A DNA stretch of 64,000 nt from Acinetobacter qingfengensis (GCF_008693185.1 NZ_VXKN01000004.1:186001-250000); one strand, 5' to 3'; shown: positions 41,051 through 49,770, counted from the stretch's first letter. Translations and numbers: made by a program. Notes: a model not told the origin generated them from the sequence alone.

Positions 41051-41614
41051 TCAGAGATGAAAATTAGGACGATAATCAAAATTTTGCTGCACCTGATCTT
41101 TAAATGGTCGTAAAGGTTTGCGACTTAAACTCATTGTATTGACAATGTTATTTGGAAAAATCTGAATGGTATTATTAAACTGCTCTACATTACGATTAAA
41201 AATATTGATCGCTGCACCGACATTGGCATTTTGATCAGTGATTTCCTGCATCACCTGTTGATAGATCTCACTGGCTTTTAATTCCGGATATGCTTCAATC
41301 TGGACATGAATCCCTTGTAGTAATTGTGCAGTTTGTTGTTCAATATCTTCAAGTTGTCGTACATTTTGTGCATCGTGCGGTAAGTTAAGAATATTTTGGC
41401 GCAATGCCGTAATTTGTGACAGGGTGCCTTGTTCAAACTGACTATAACGACCAATAAGGGGTTCCAGATCATCCAGAATTTTTACTTTTTGTCGCTCGAA
41501 ACTGGTCACATCTGCCCATGCTCGTTTGGTAGCATTTTCATGTTTGACAATTTTATTGCGAATATAAAAGAACCCAAGAAATAATAAAATAATAATTGCC
41601 AAAAAAATGTACAT
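41051..41614 (-). CDS. lemA: LemA-family protein
   Basis: The 187-residue protein has one N-terminal membrane segment (MYIFLAIIILLFLGFFYI) followed by the helical LemA domain (KHENATKRAWADVTSFERQK...). The molecular role of LemA proteins is not settled. It is 30 bp downstream of the DUF3137-like gene, a pairing seen in other bacteria, and both are probably one transcript. Confidence 0.87.
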   Translation of the reverse strand: MYIFLAIIILLFLGFFYIRNKIVKHENATKRAWADVTSFERQKVKILDDLEPLIGRYSQFEQGTLSQITALRQNILNLPHDAQNVRQLEDIEQQTAQLLQGIHVQIEAYPELKASEIYQQVMQEITDQNANVGAAINIFNRNVEQFNNTIQIFPNNIVNTMSLSRKPLRPFKDQVQQNFDYRPNFHL

Positions 41615-41644
41615 TTGCTGCTCCGGAAGTTTGTTATGTTGTTA

Positions 41645-42730
41645 TTACTGTAACGGGATTACTTTATCATCTTTGCTTTTATCCAGTAAATTTTTATTCT
41701 GAAAATAGGGAATGAGCGCAACAAGATTTTTTTGCATGCATTCATAATGCGGTGCTTGTAGCGTGCGTAAAAAACCACGTAACTGTGAAATATCTGTGAT
41801 TGCTTTTTTTGGTGGTTTAATTTTAAAAATATTTTGCTCACTTAAATAGCACATGATATTCAGTTGATGATGGAACATCAGGCAACCTCGCATATCTTGT
41901 AAATGTTCGGCGAGTGCCAGAATTCTTTGTGGCGTTAAACTTTTTGCCAATTCGTATTCTGATTGTCCGGCAAGATAAAATTGCTGATTAAAACCAATAT
42001 CACTGCTGTCCCATTCTACAGGGTAGCTGGGAAAATTCTGATTTTTATTGCTGATCACAACGGCCAGATTGGGCATGTTAAAGACACAGGCACCCCAGCG
42101 TTGAGTTTCAATTTGTTTGGTGTACTCGTTACCATTTTTATCCGATAAAGTAACTTCGGTAATGGCGATATAATGCACCAGTAAAACAGGGTATAGATCT
42201 TCATTGACTTGCCATGTTGTACCCGCAAAATCAATAATTTCATTATCACTACGACCTTGTTGAAAACAATCAAACTGATTTTTGATTAAGGTGAGTAGAT
42301 AAGAGGGGTTATTTAAATCTACACCCAAAGGTGGAAATTCATTAAATTTAAAATCATATTGAAATTGGAGGGTTTTGTGCGCAAGCATTTGAATAACCCG
42401 TTCAATATATTCGGGCTGTTCGATAGATAAATAGGCATAACATCCCGCAGTAAAACCAATGATCCACAGAAACAGTAACCATAAACCGGTCTGATAAAAA
42501 TAAAATGTGGCTGCTCCAGTCAAGACGACCGACAAAGCCAGTAAAATATAACTCCACGTATTATTAAATGTTAATAAAGGAGATAGACGCCATGGATGTA
42601 ATGCATCCAGAATGTCTTGTTTTGACGTGGCATTTAGTGCAATACGACGCAAACGCTCCACGTTGTTCCAGACTTTTTTATTCATGCGGCGGTGCAAACG
42701 CCAGTGTTCCTGCAAGTTCTCAATTGGCAT
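41645..42730 (-). CDS. DUF3137-like membrane protein
   Basis: The 361-residue protein has two central membrane segments (SYILLALSVVLTGAATFYFY, WLLFLWIIGFTAGCYAYL) and a large C-terminal soluble domain. It sits directly upstream of lemA, the usual context of DUF3137 proteins. No catalytic motif is evident. The start MPIENLQEHWRLHRRMN is chosen; a GTG seven codons upstream is also open. Confidence 0.7.
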   Translation of the reverse strand: MPIENLQEHWRLHRRMNKKVWNNVERLRRIALNATSKQDILDALHPWRLSPLLTFNNTWSYILLALSVVLTGAATFYFYQTGLWLLFLWIIGFTAGCYAYLSIEQPEYIERVIQMLAHKTLQFQYDFKFNEFPPLGVDLNNPSYLLTLIKNQFDCFQQGRSDNEIIDFAGTTWQVNEDLYPVLLVHYIAITEVTLSDKNGNEYTKQIETQRWGACVFNMPNLAVVISNKNQNFPSYPVEWDSSDIGFNQQFYLAGQSEYELAKSLTPQRILALAEHLQDMRGCLMFHHQLNIMCYLSEQNIFKIKPPKKAITDISQLRGFLRTLQAPHYECMQKNLVALIPYFQNKNLLDKSKDDKVIPLQ

Positions 42731-42923
42731 ATATAACGCAAATATGATCACAACATAATCATACTATTATATGTGAAAACAGGGCGGATTGTCCTGATTG
42801 CTCACCAGATTTAATCATTAGAGTTTTTACAAAAGTATTGATAATTTTTTACTCTTACAGACGGAATGTAAGGACTTTCGCAAAAACTCTACGATCATGG
42901 GTAGTTTGCAGACTGGTATTTAT

Positions 42924-43865
42924 TTAGTCGTCACCTAAGTCATCAAGAAAATCATAGGTTGGTACAAAGAATAAAGTTCCTGAAATTGGTGTACTAAAAT
43001 CCAAAAGGCGATCTACAAAACCATCTTCATTGCCTGTAAACATATTTTTAAGCATTTGCTGTGTAACACTAAAGGAACGGGAATAGCCAATAAAATAAGT
43101 TCCATATTCATTTTTGGATGGTTGGGCAAAAGCAACATTGGCACGCAAAATTTTTAATTCATTGCCATCTGCATCGTGTGCTTTACTGACATTGTTATGT
43201 GCAGTACCCGGTTTTTCATCATCATCAAGTTCTATATCATTGAATTTGCGACGACCAATGACCTTTTCCTGTTCTTCTGTAGATAGCTCACGCCATTTTT
43301 GCATATTGTGCAGATATTTTTGGATAAATGCATAACTCCCATATTTGAATTGAGGATCTTCATCACCAATTACTGCATATTCAGGTGCAATAACACTTTC
43401 AGGATTTTCTGTACCATCAACAAAACCAATAATGGCCCGTCCGTCTAAATAACGAAAGCCGTGTGTTTCATCAACTGCGCTAGTAACTTGCTCCAATAAT
43501 TGATGAATAATCGCCGATAGTTCAAAACAAATATCCTGACTATCGGCTCTTATATGAAAAAATAAATCGCCGGGAGTCGCAACAGCAACATGTTTTTCGC
43601 CACGAATTTCCTGAAAAGGTGCTAATTCTTTAGGTTTTGGCTGATTGGGAAATAGTCTGTCCCATGCATTGGAACCAAATCCCATAACCGCATTAAAGTG
43701 ACTTTGTGGAAAGCGTTTGCCAAGACTTCTAACCAATGCTGTGAAGCCGCCTGCAAAGTCACGAACCGTTTCTAATGCAGCAGGATCAGCATTAATATTT
43801 AATATGATAAATACAGCATTTTCACCAGGTGGATTGGTCACTGGCTGAATTCGGATGTTTGACAT
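42924..43865 (-). CDS. DyP-type heme peroxidase
   Basis: The 313-residue protein has the dye-decolorising peroxidase signature GFVDGTENPES with its catalytic aspartate, a candidate proximal heme histidine in GTAHNNVSKAHD, and FFVPTYDFLDDLGDD at the end. It reduces peroxides with various organic donors. No Tat signal is seen, so it is cytoplasmic unless packed in an encapsulin; none is nearby. Confidence 0.9.
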   Translation of the reverse strand: MSNIRIQPVTNPPGENAVFIILNINADPAALETVRDFAGGFTALVRSLGKRFPQSHFNAVMGFGSNAWDRLFPNQPKPKELAPFQEIRGEKHVAVATPGDLFFHIRADSQDICFELSAIIHQLLEQVTSAVDETHGFRYLDGRAIIGFVDGTENPESVIAPEYAVIGDEDPQFKYGSYAFIQKYLHNMQKWRELSTEEQEKVIGRRKFNDIELDDDEKPGTAHNNVSKAHDADGNELKILRANVAFAQPSKNEYGTYFIGYSRSFSVTQQMLKNMFTGNEDGFVDRLLDFSTPISGTLFFVPTYDFLDDLGDD

Positions 43866-43973
43866 AATAAATCACTCTCTTGGCTGTTCGGCTGTGTTGA
43901 TCATAAGCAAAAATCATATAAAAGTATAATCGAACACCTGATCAAAGAAAAATGCTGGATTAATGGTATGGGT

Positions 43974-45011
43974 TTAGGTCGAGGAAAGATCAATCAGCAT
44001 GGCATCCCCATAACTAAAAAAACGATATTTTGCAGCTACAGCATGTTCGTAGGCAGCTAAAATCTTTTCTCGACTAGATAGAGCAGACACTAGCATTAAT
44101 AAAGTCGATTCTGGTAAATGAAAATTAGTAATTAGGCGATCAATCACATTAAATTTAAAACCAGGATAAATAAAAATTTGTGTATCACCTGACCATGCTT
44201 GTAGTTCACCCTGATGTGCGCTTGCAGCACTTTCTAGCGCACGTGTTGCAGTTGTACCGACAGCAATGATCTTATTACCACGTGCTTTGGCTGATTGAAT
44301 CGCCATTACAGTAGAAAGCGGTACTTCACACCATTCGGAATGCATCACATGATTTTCAATATTATCGACTCGAACCGGTAAAAATGTACCAGCCCCCACA
44401 TGTAAAGTGACAAAATGTTGTTCAATTCCTTTACTTGTTAGTGCAGCTAAGATGTCTTCATCAAAGTGTAAGCTGGCCGTTGGTGCTGCAACGCTTGCTA
44501 GTTTTTCCGGATTATGAAAAACAGTTTGATAGCGTTCTGTATCGATCGCTTCAGCTGCCCGATTAAAATAAGGTGGAATTGGAAGCTGTCCATATTGTTC
44601 AAGAATATCGAGAACAGATTGAGAAAATTCAACAATAAATAAATTTTCATGCCGACCTTGTACTGATGCTGGAATTTCATCCTCTCCCAGAAAAATTTCT
44701 GCACCTGCTTTGGGAGAGTTACTGGCTTTAATATGGCAGTAGGCCGTTGTTGAACTGATTAAACGTTCAACCAATACTTCAATTGCACCGCCCGAAGCCC
44801 GTTTGCCTTTTAAACGTGCTTTCATGACTTTGGTATCATTGAGAATAAGTAAATCTCCCGGGCTAAGCAAATCCACAATCTCTTTAAATAACCGATCATG
44901 ATATTGTCCTTGTGCATCTAGGTGTAATAATCGAGAAGCACTACGAGACGCTAGGGGATAATGTGCGATTAATTCTTCAGGTAAATGATAACTAAAGTCG
45001 GAAAGTTGCAT
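43974..45011 (-). CDS. queA: S-adenosylmethionine:tRNA ribosyltransferase-isomerase QueA
   Basis: QueA adds the epoxycyclopentane part of queuosine to preQ1-tRNA. The 345-residue protein has [16 protein letters not shown] at the start, [13 protein letters not shown] and [20 protein letters not shown]. The start at 45011 is chosen by family N-terminus; a 25-codon in-frame extension is not conserved. It is the last chromosomal gene before the tRNA used by the prophage. Confidence 0.96.
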   Translation of the reverse strand: MQLSDFSYHLPEELIAHYPLASRSASRLLHLDAQGQYHDRLFKEIVDLLSPGDLLILNDTKVMKARLKGKRASGGAIEVLVERLISSTTAYCHIKASNSPKAGAEIFLGEDEIPASVQGRHENLFIVEFSQSVLDILEQYGQLPIPPYFNRAAEAIDTERYQTVFHNPEKLASVAAPTASLHFDEDILAALTSKGIEQHFVTLHVGAGTFLPVRVDNIENHVMHSEWCEVPLSTVMAIQSAKARGNKIIAVGTTATRALESAASAHQGELQAWSGDTQIFIYPGFKFNVIDRLITNFHLPESTLLMLVSALSSREKILAAYEHAVAAKYRFFSYGDAMLIDLSST

Positions 45012-45208
45012 AAAATTGAGGAAAATAACTAGTAATGAATAACACAGTATTATACGCTGATTATTAAGAAAAGACTGAAATCGCAAGAAACGAATGAAAG
45101 ATGAAAAAAAATAGTAGAGTATGCTGTTAAAATAACCAGAAAATAGAAAGAGATATTGACATAAACAAAGAACAAGGTAATATTAACCGCACAAACAAGA
45201 CCTCCTTT

Positions 45209-45295
45209 CCCGAGGTGGTGAAATTGGTAGACGCGGTGGACTCAAAATCCACTGTCAGCGATGACGTGTCGGTTCGAGTCCGACCCTCGGGACCA
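45209..45295 (+). tRNA. tRNA-Leu (CAA anticodon)
   Basis: The 87-nt sequence folds with acceptor CCCGAGG/CCTCGGG, A73, encoded CCA, a long variable arm typical of leucine tRNAs, T-loop GGTTCGAGTCC, and anticodon stem GTGGA/TCCAC around loop CTCAAAA giving anticodon CAA (reads UUG). The phage integrase begins 170 bp downstream, so its 3' part is the likely attachment site; the other att copy would be outside the window. Confidence 0.95.
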
Positions 45296-45320
45296 CCTAT
45301 AGGTCAACAGATTATTACAC

Positions 45321-45365
45321 AAAACCCCGAAGCCTTGATATATAAAGGCTTCGGGGTTTTGTCGT
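45321..45365 (+). terminator. terminator after tRNA-Leu
   Basis: A perfect 16-bp inverted repeat (AAAACCCCGAAGCCTT/AAGGCTTCGGGGTTTT, 8-nt loop) lies 25 bp after the tRNA. It ends the tRNA transcript and keeps host transcription out of the integrase gene. Confidence 0.85.
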
Positions 45366-45465
45366 TTTAGGGGTTTCGGTTTTTTTCGGGTATTTTTAGG
45401 TATATTTTGGTATGTATCTCCACCCGATCTCCACCCGGTACACCTGGTTAATTGGAGTTGGTTTT

Positions 45466-46575
45466 ATGAGATCATCTGTTTATCAAAGGGCGAATGGTAA
45501 ATGGAAGGCCGATGTTGCGCTTGATGATGAACGTCGTACAAAAACTTTCGATAAAAAAAGTGATGCTGTGCTTTGGCAAAAGGAAAATGAACGTGATTTG
45601 TTGTTGAACAAGCGAACACGGGAGGCATTAGACCAAAGAAATATTATTGTGACTGTTGCCGAGGCTTTGCGTCGTTATGCCGCTGAAGTATCGGAATTTA
45701 AAAAGACAGGGAAAAAAGAAAAACAACGGATCCGTTATTTTATTGATACTTTACCAAACGTGGATTTTCCGCTAGTAAAGTATCGTGCTGAATATCTGGT
45801 GCAGTATCATGACATGGTGATGAAGCGGTCTATCAATCCATTGTCTGCATCAAGTGTATTACGTGATTATTCGACGTTATCTGCATTTTTTAACTGGTGT
45901 CGTAGAGATAAGGGCTGGATTGATTTTAATCCTGTAGAGAGCGTTAGAAAACCGAAAAAGCCGGTTCATCGTGTACGCCGTATTGAAACTGACGAGGTGG
46001 ACAAGATTCTGACGGCTTTAAATTATGTTCCTGGTACTGTGCCAACGACCAAAATGCAGCAAGTAGGTTTGATTTGGCTCATTGCGATGGCAACCGGAAT
46101 GCGATCGGGGGAAATTGTCGGTCGGAAGATCCATGATATTTTACTGGATCGGGACTGTGTAATTCTTCCGGATACAAAAAATGGTACCAGTCGAGTTGTA
46201 CCGCTTGATGATTATGCAAAGGATCTCTGGACCTTGGCTCTGCGGATCCGCAGAACGAATAATTCCAGCAAAGTTTTTTCTGTCTCTGACGGCAGCCGTG
46301 ATACTTTGTTTCGTAAAGCTCGGACTGTGGCCAAGTTGGACGATGCGGATTTGACGTTTCACGATAGCCGACATGAAGCGGCAAGTGTGATGGCCAAGCG
46401 GATTAAAAATGCTTTGACGTTGTGTAAAATATTTGGCTGGAAGGATCCTAAATTTGCTCTGGTCTATTATAATCCTACCAATGACGAGATCGTGGACGAG
46501 CTTAATCAAAGTAAATTTAATCCTGTGTATCGGAAAAAGGTCATAAAGGTAACTGATGATTTAAAAATCGCTTAA
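45466..46575 (+). CDS. int: tyrosine-type phage integrase
   Basis: The 369-residue recombinase has a SAM-like core-binding domain (about residues 45-150) and the catalytic domain with Arg in IAMATGMRSGEIVG, HXXRH as FHDSRHEAASVM, and the nucleophilic tyrosine in KFALVYYNPTND. The start at 45466 has GGAG eight bases upstream; an in-frame ATG 18 codons earlier has none. It is adjacent to the tRNA-Leu and directs insertion there. The next genes are convergent. Confidence 0.92.
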   Translation: MRSSVYQRANGKWKADVALDDERRTKTFDKKSDAVLWQKENERDLLLNKRTREALDQRNIIVTVAEALRRYAAEVSEFKKTGKKEKQRIRYFIDTLPNVDFPLVKYRAEYLVQYHDMVMKRSINPLSASSVLRDYSTLSAFFNWCRRDKGWIDFNPVESVRKPKKPVHRVRRIETDEVDKILTALNYVPGTVPTTKMQQVGLIWLIAMATGMRSGEIVGRKIHDILLDRDCVILPDTKNGTSRVVPLDDYAKDLWTLALRIRRTNNSSKVFSVSDGSRDTLFRKARTVAKLDDADLTFHDSRHEAASVMAKRIKNALTLCKIFGWKDPKFALVYYNPTNDEIVDELNQSKFNPVYRKKVIKVTDDLKIA

Positions 46576-46631
46576 CTGTCTGTTTTTATATTTGAATTTT
46601 GGATTGGTGGAAAGGTAACTTTCAGGTGTAA

Positions 46632-46655
46632 AAGCGGTAACGGATGTTACCGCTT
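46632..46655. terminator. hairpin between int and the first rha cassette
   Basis: AAGCGGTAAC/GTTACCGCTT with a GGAT loop, a perfect 10-bp stem between convergent genes. A T-run is not strong on either side, so efficiency is uncertain. Confidence 0.55.
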
Positions 46656-46663
46656 GGTGTGGT

Positions 46664-46870
46664 TTAGAGGGGTGTCATTTCGTCCTGTACCTGTTTTAGG
46701 CGGAATTGGGCTTTGTCCAGTACGGTGATGAGGTCGCCTTTGGATAGGTGGGTGACACGATCACTGGTGCCGTCCATGCCCATAACTGCGATCATGTTGA
46801 GGGTGGCTCTTACTTCGTCTATGAGGTCGGCATGGTTTTGGGTGATGCCGAATTCGATGTCTTTTTTCAT
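46664..46870 (-). CDS. small phage protein, 3' gene of rha cassette 1
   Basis: A 68-residue mostly helical protein (RVTHLSKGDLITVLDKAQFR) starting 2 bp after the rha stop codon. A protein of nearly equal length (67 residues) stands in the same position after the second rha gene, with a loosely similar LTPAEHTALFNLL segment. No function is known. Confidence 0.65.
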   Translation of the reverse strand: MKKDIEFGITQNHADLIDEVRATLNMIAVMGMDGTSDRVTHLSKGDLITVLDKAQFRLKQVQDEMTPL

Positions 46871-46872
46871 TG

Positions 46873-47706
46873 TTATTCTCCCTGATGCTCAATCATGTTT
46901 TTTGGCGTGCTGAATACCCAGCATTTGCAGGTTTTTCCTGTTAAACGACTACTGACTGCCTGATTGCTTTGCATAAATACAGGGTGTGGTTGATGGCTGT
47001 TGAGTAGGGCAGTGGTGAGCTGTGGCCGTGGTGGTAAGCCTTCTATGATTTGGTAGAGGTTGACCAGACTTAGGGCAATGTTGTGTGGTTTTCTGCTGTG
47101 GTTGAGTTTGTCCAGACCGTAGTTGTAGATTGCACTCCAGAAGCTATCGAGTGTTTGCTGGTGGATAAGATTGTTTTGATCCAGTGTGAGGCATTGCAGG
47201 GGTAAGGTTTCCCGATGAATTTTGTTGCGTGTATACCAGATGACTTCGGCATCTTGGATAATACCTTGTGCATCATGGTTGAATTTGGTGATGGTAAACA
47301 AGGGGCTGCCTGAATTAAGTTGTACTTTTGCGCCAATGTGCAGTTGATTTGGGTTGTGTTGAAGATTGTAGAGGGTGGCTGCCATTTGGTTAAAAGCGTT
47401 GATGTAGGCAACTTTAAAATCTAATGCTTTTTTCCCAGTAAAGCCCATTGCGAGGAGGGTAAAACCATCTTTAGTCATCTCATAGATTTTGTCTTGTCGA
47501 GATGCGTTGTTTGGCATTTCCACGGTCGTTGACGTAAGCTCAAAATTGAGCCCACGTAAATCTTCTGGTAATTCAGCAATTAGATTTTCGATATCTCGGA
47601 TGACATTCTTGTGCAGTTTGCCAAAATATTTTGCTACTTTTAGGCTATCAGTTTTGATTTGCTGATTTTGGATAAAGACGGCATCGTTGAGGTCAAGTGT
47701 GTTCAT
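46873..47706 (-). CDS. Rha-type antirepressor-like protein with YodC-like domain (copy 1)
   Basis: Residues 1 to about 110 are a phage Rha domain (DAVFIQNQQIKTDSLKVAKY..., YEMTKDGFTLLAMGFTGKKA). Residues about 125-175 (GAKVQLNSGSPLFTITKFN) resemble the DUF2158/YodC domain. The protein ends with NQAVSSRLTGKTCKCWVF, a motif shared with copy 2 and the primase-helicase. Rha proteins relate to the P1/P22-type antirepressor systems. It is translated by ATGA coupling to a 48-codon leader ORF under a C4-type antisense RNA, which supports an antirepressor role. It has 277 residues; 297 nt upstream lies the RNA leader. Confidence 0.82.
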   Translation of the reverse strand: MNTLDLNDAVFIQNQQIKTDSLKVAKYFGKLHKNVIRDIENLIAELPEDLRGLNFELTSTTVEMPNNASRQDKIYEMTKDGFTLLAMGFTGKKALDFKVAYINAFNQMAATLYNLQHNPNQLHIGAKVQLNSGSPLFTITKFNHDAQGIIQDAEVIWYTRNKIHRETLPLQCLTLDQNNLIHQQTLDSFWSAIYNYGLDKLNHSRKPHNIALSLVNLYQIIEGLPPRPQLTTALLNSHQPHPVFMQSNQAVSSRLTGKTCKCWVFSTPKNMIEHQGE

Positions 47707-47849
47707 GCGCTTGCCCCTTTGATTGTTGTGATGATTCTTTGGATGAAAGTTGGTTTTTGGGCAAAGTTTGGGGACAGAATACGTTGATAACAGATTTTAT
47801 CGAGATGACTTTGAGGTGGGCGAGTTTGTGCCTGAGCTGATTTGTTCAT
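47703..47849 (-). CDS. 48-residue leader ORF coupled to rha copy 1
   Basis: The ORF begins MNKSAQAQTRPPQSHLDKIC and its TGA overlaps the rha start (ATGA). It is in the position of icd in phage P1, a short ORF whose translation is needed for the downstream antirepressor and which is the target of the C4 RNA. The b segment complementary to the antisense RNA lies seven bases upstream of its ATG. Confidence 0.65.
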   Translation of the reverse strand: MNKSAQAQTRPPQSHLDKICYQRILSPNFAQKPTFIQRIITTIKGASA

Positions 47850-47896
47850 GATGAAGTCTCTACTGCAAGTTACGTTTTACCTCCCTACGCCAATAG

Positions 47897-47974
47897 GGTG
47901 GCAGACTGAACGACGTTGGCGTACCGCTAGCAGTAGAGAGCGGCGGATATTTCTATCCCATCGCCCAGTCCACC
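47897..47974 (-). ncRNA. C4-type antisense RNA, copy 1
   Basis: The 78-nt minus-strand sequence folds into a closing stem (GGTGGACTG with CAGTCTGCCACC), a hairpin GGATA-GAAA-TATCC, a hairpin CCGCT/AGCGG whose loop holds b' (TCTCTACTGC, 47930-47939), and an open a' segment (TACGCCAA, 47916-47923). The downstream leader contains perfect complements: a (TTGGCGTA, 47886-47893) and b (GCAGTAGAGA, 47857-47866), the latter just before the leader ORF start. This is the design and size of the P1/P7 C4 RNA (77 nt), which represses antirepressor translation; the P4 CI RNA is related. Confidence 0.82.
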
Positions 47975-48003
47975 ATAACGCACAGATGTGACTTTTCATC
48001 AGA

Positions 48004-48030
48004 CAAAAAAAGACCGCTTTAAGCAGCGGA
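48004..48030 (-). terminator. terminator-like hairpin upstream of C4 RNA copy 1
   Basis: CCGCT/AGCGG with a 6-nt loop followed on the minus strand by seven T residues. A similar hairpin stands at the same place before copy 2. It may block transcripts entering from the plus-strand neighbour side, or belong to the immunity control. Confidence 0.6.
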
Positions 48031-48147
48031 TTTCTGACTGCTACTACTTATTCGAGACGCCAATCTCGACTACTCATGTGGAGTAGTGGTTTTATATTGC
48101 CTTAGAAGTTGATAGGATGTCAATACTTGCTCACGATGGTAAAAGTG

Positions 48148-49062
48148 ATGAATACAATATTTGTATTAGATAAAAATATTATTGCTTTAATTTATGAGCA
48201 GCTAACTCTTGTACATAAGCCAAAAGACTCTAGCAAAAGGCTAACTAAGAAACAGTTAGAAATGCTTAAATTTTTAAAACGTCATGATAGAAAACAGTAT
48301 GCTTTTAGCTCAGTAACATCTGTTATTGAAGGGCGTACTAGACAAAAAGAAAGTTTTGAACAAGTAAAAGTTTCAATAGAGTATGATACTAAAAATTTAG
48401 ATTCTTTCTTTTCTAACGCTCGTACAGATACGAAAAGTTTAAAATCAGACGGTGCAAATACTGCACATATCTTAAGCCATTTTAATCCAGTATACTCTGA
48501 GAGAAAATATAGGGAAGTCCTAAAGCATTACTATTTATCTTTAGAAAAATATAGAGTTAAAGGCAGTATTCCAAAGGATAAAATAGATGAATTTTCATTT
48601 AGTATTCTTAATTTCTCTGATAATCTAGGGTTGCCTCTGAATAATCCAATAATTAAGATAATATTAATGTATATTAATCAAATAAAAATATATAGAGAGC
48701 CAAACTCTAAGCGAAAAGAACCTATAGATATTCTACATCCTTCAAAAAAAATTAAAGACTTAGATGAAAGAGTTCACAATGTATATAGTGACTTATCCAT
48801 ACCAAATTTACTTGCTTCACAAAATTATGCTAAAAATAAAATATTTCAACTTCAAAAAGTTAAAATCCGATTCCTAACTTTAGATGAGGCTCTAAAAGAG
48901 TATGTTAATCTATTTGACCTAAAAATTAAATCAAAAAAAATTTCAAAAAATCAACCTGGTGTAGAGGATATGATTGTCGAACTGTATGTAAATAATTCTA
49001 AAGTTGATGAGTCACTAAATGAAGTTTATAAAAAATGGAAAGATTCAAATTTAGAAAAATAG
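48148..49062 (+). CDS. PIN-like domain protein (accessory gene)
   Basis: The 304-residue protein starts MNTIFVLDKNIIALIYEQL, like the first strand of PIN-domain nucleases with its aspartate. SSVTSVIEGR could supply the second acidic residue and VKIRFLTLDEAL resembles the later PIN motif. This is a weak, pattern-level assignment. No partner antitoxin is adjacent, so it does not look like VapC. Codon use is very AT-rich compared with the neighbouring phage genes, which fits a recently acquired accessory gene. Upstream in-frame starts exist (48109, 48136). Confidence 0.5.
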   Translation: MNTIFVLDKNIIALIYEQLTLVHKPKDSSKRLTKKQLEMLKFLKRHDRKQYAFSSVTSVIEGRTRQKESFEQVKVSIEYDTKNLDSFFSNARTDTKSLKSDGANTAHILSHFNPVYSERKYREVLKHYYLSLEKYRVKGSIPKDKIDEFSFSILNFSDNLGLPLNNPIIKIILMYINQIKIYREPNSKRKEPIDILHPSKKIKDLDERVHNVYSDLSIPNLLASQNYAKNKIFQLQKVKIRFLTLDEALKEYVNLFDLKIKSKKISKNQPGVEDMIVELYVNNSKVDESLNEVYKKWKDSNLEK

Positions 49063-49114
49063 ATATAAAAATATAAAAAAGAGAGAGGCAAAAACCTCAC
49101 AGATTGCTGACAAT

Positions 49115-49136
49115 TAGGGGGTGATATCACCCCCTA
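49115..49136. terminator. palindromic hairpin between convergent genes
   Basis: A perfect 22-bp palindrome (arms TAGGGGGTGAT/ATCACCCCCTA) lies between the PIN-like gene and the antirepressor gene, preceded by a smaller GAGG/CCTC hairpin. It most likely terminates both transcripts. Confidence 0.6.
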
Positions 49137-49164
49137 GGTATGCAAATTTTGATTATTTTGGGCT

Positions 49165-49761
49165 TTAATTCAGCAATTCCTGCTGATATTTGATGTCTAG
49201 TTCATCTGCCATTTGTCCAATAATCTGATTCAAGGCAGAACGATCTGATTGATCAGGGGTTTTGTTTTTGATAGCAATCATCTGGGCAAACTCTTTACGT
49301 TGTCGATTGATGGCTGATTGATGTTTGTGATGGTTCAAATTTACAGCAAAACCCATGCTTTCATAATCATGTAAAGCATCTGCCCATTCTGTGATTTTTT
49401 GCTGTAAATAATCTGCACCTGAAATATTGCCATTGGCTCGGACTCGTTCTGGATTGATGGTCATAAAATAGGATGCAATTCGATCAATTCTGATAAAAAC
49501 TTCGGGTAAGTAGGTAGGGTTATCCCTATCTACAGGTAGGGATAACCCTACCTGATTATTGGTTCTGGGCTGTTCGAAAATACCTAAATGATTGCGATAG
49601 AAATCACTACTCATGATTTTGGATCGTTGATCCTGCCATATTAGTCCTAACATATCGACAATGGGTTTTAATGGTGTGATGTCCTCAGCAGTTGGACTTT
49701 TGTGAACAGGAAGTTGTAAGCCTGCATAGTTGATGATCATGGTGATAGATGATGTTTTCAT
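49165..49761 (-). CDS. P22-type antirepressor N-terminal domain protein
   Basis: The motif ITPLKPIVDMLGLIWQDQRS near residues 27-46 is the P22 antirepressor N-terminal domain. The remaining 150 residues include a central segment coded by a strong DNA palindrome and a helical C-terminus. Such proteins inactivate phage repressors by direct binding. It is the last gene of the minus-strand operon that begins near 53,566. With the two Rha proteins it makes three antirepressor-like genes in this element. Confidence 0.72.
   Translation of the reverse strand: MKTSSITMIINYAGLQLPVHKSPTAEDITPLKPIVDMLGLIWQDQRSKIMSSDFYRNHLGIFEQPRTNNQVGLSLPVDRDNPTYLPEVFIRIDRIASYFMTINPERVRANGNISGADYLQQKITEWADALHDYESMGFAVNLNHHKHQSAINRQRKEFAQMIAIKNKTPDQSDRSALNQIIGQMADELDIKYQQELLN
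49512..49553. repeat. perfect 17-bp inverted repeat inside the antirepressor gene
   Basis: AGGTAGGGTTATCCCTA (49512-49528) and its exact complement (49537-49553) are separated by 8 bp. The 42-bp unit equals 14 codons and keeps the frame. The left arm and loop also pair within themselves (GGTAGGG/CCCTACC). See findings. Confidence 0.9.
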
Positions 49762-49770
49762 TGTATGTCC

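Noticed and set aside
47880..48110. Hairpin-rich block considered as a CRISPR array or REP cluster
   Set aside because: There are no regularly spaced repeats; the hairpins are explained by the C4-type RNA and a terminator.
49530..49550. Sequence resembling part of the I-SceI homing endonuclease site (TAGGGATAAC)
   Set aside because: Only ten bases match, the rest of the site differs and no homing endonuclease gene is seen; the match is a by-product of the palindrome.
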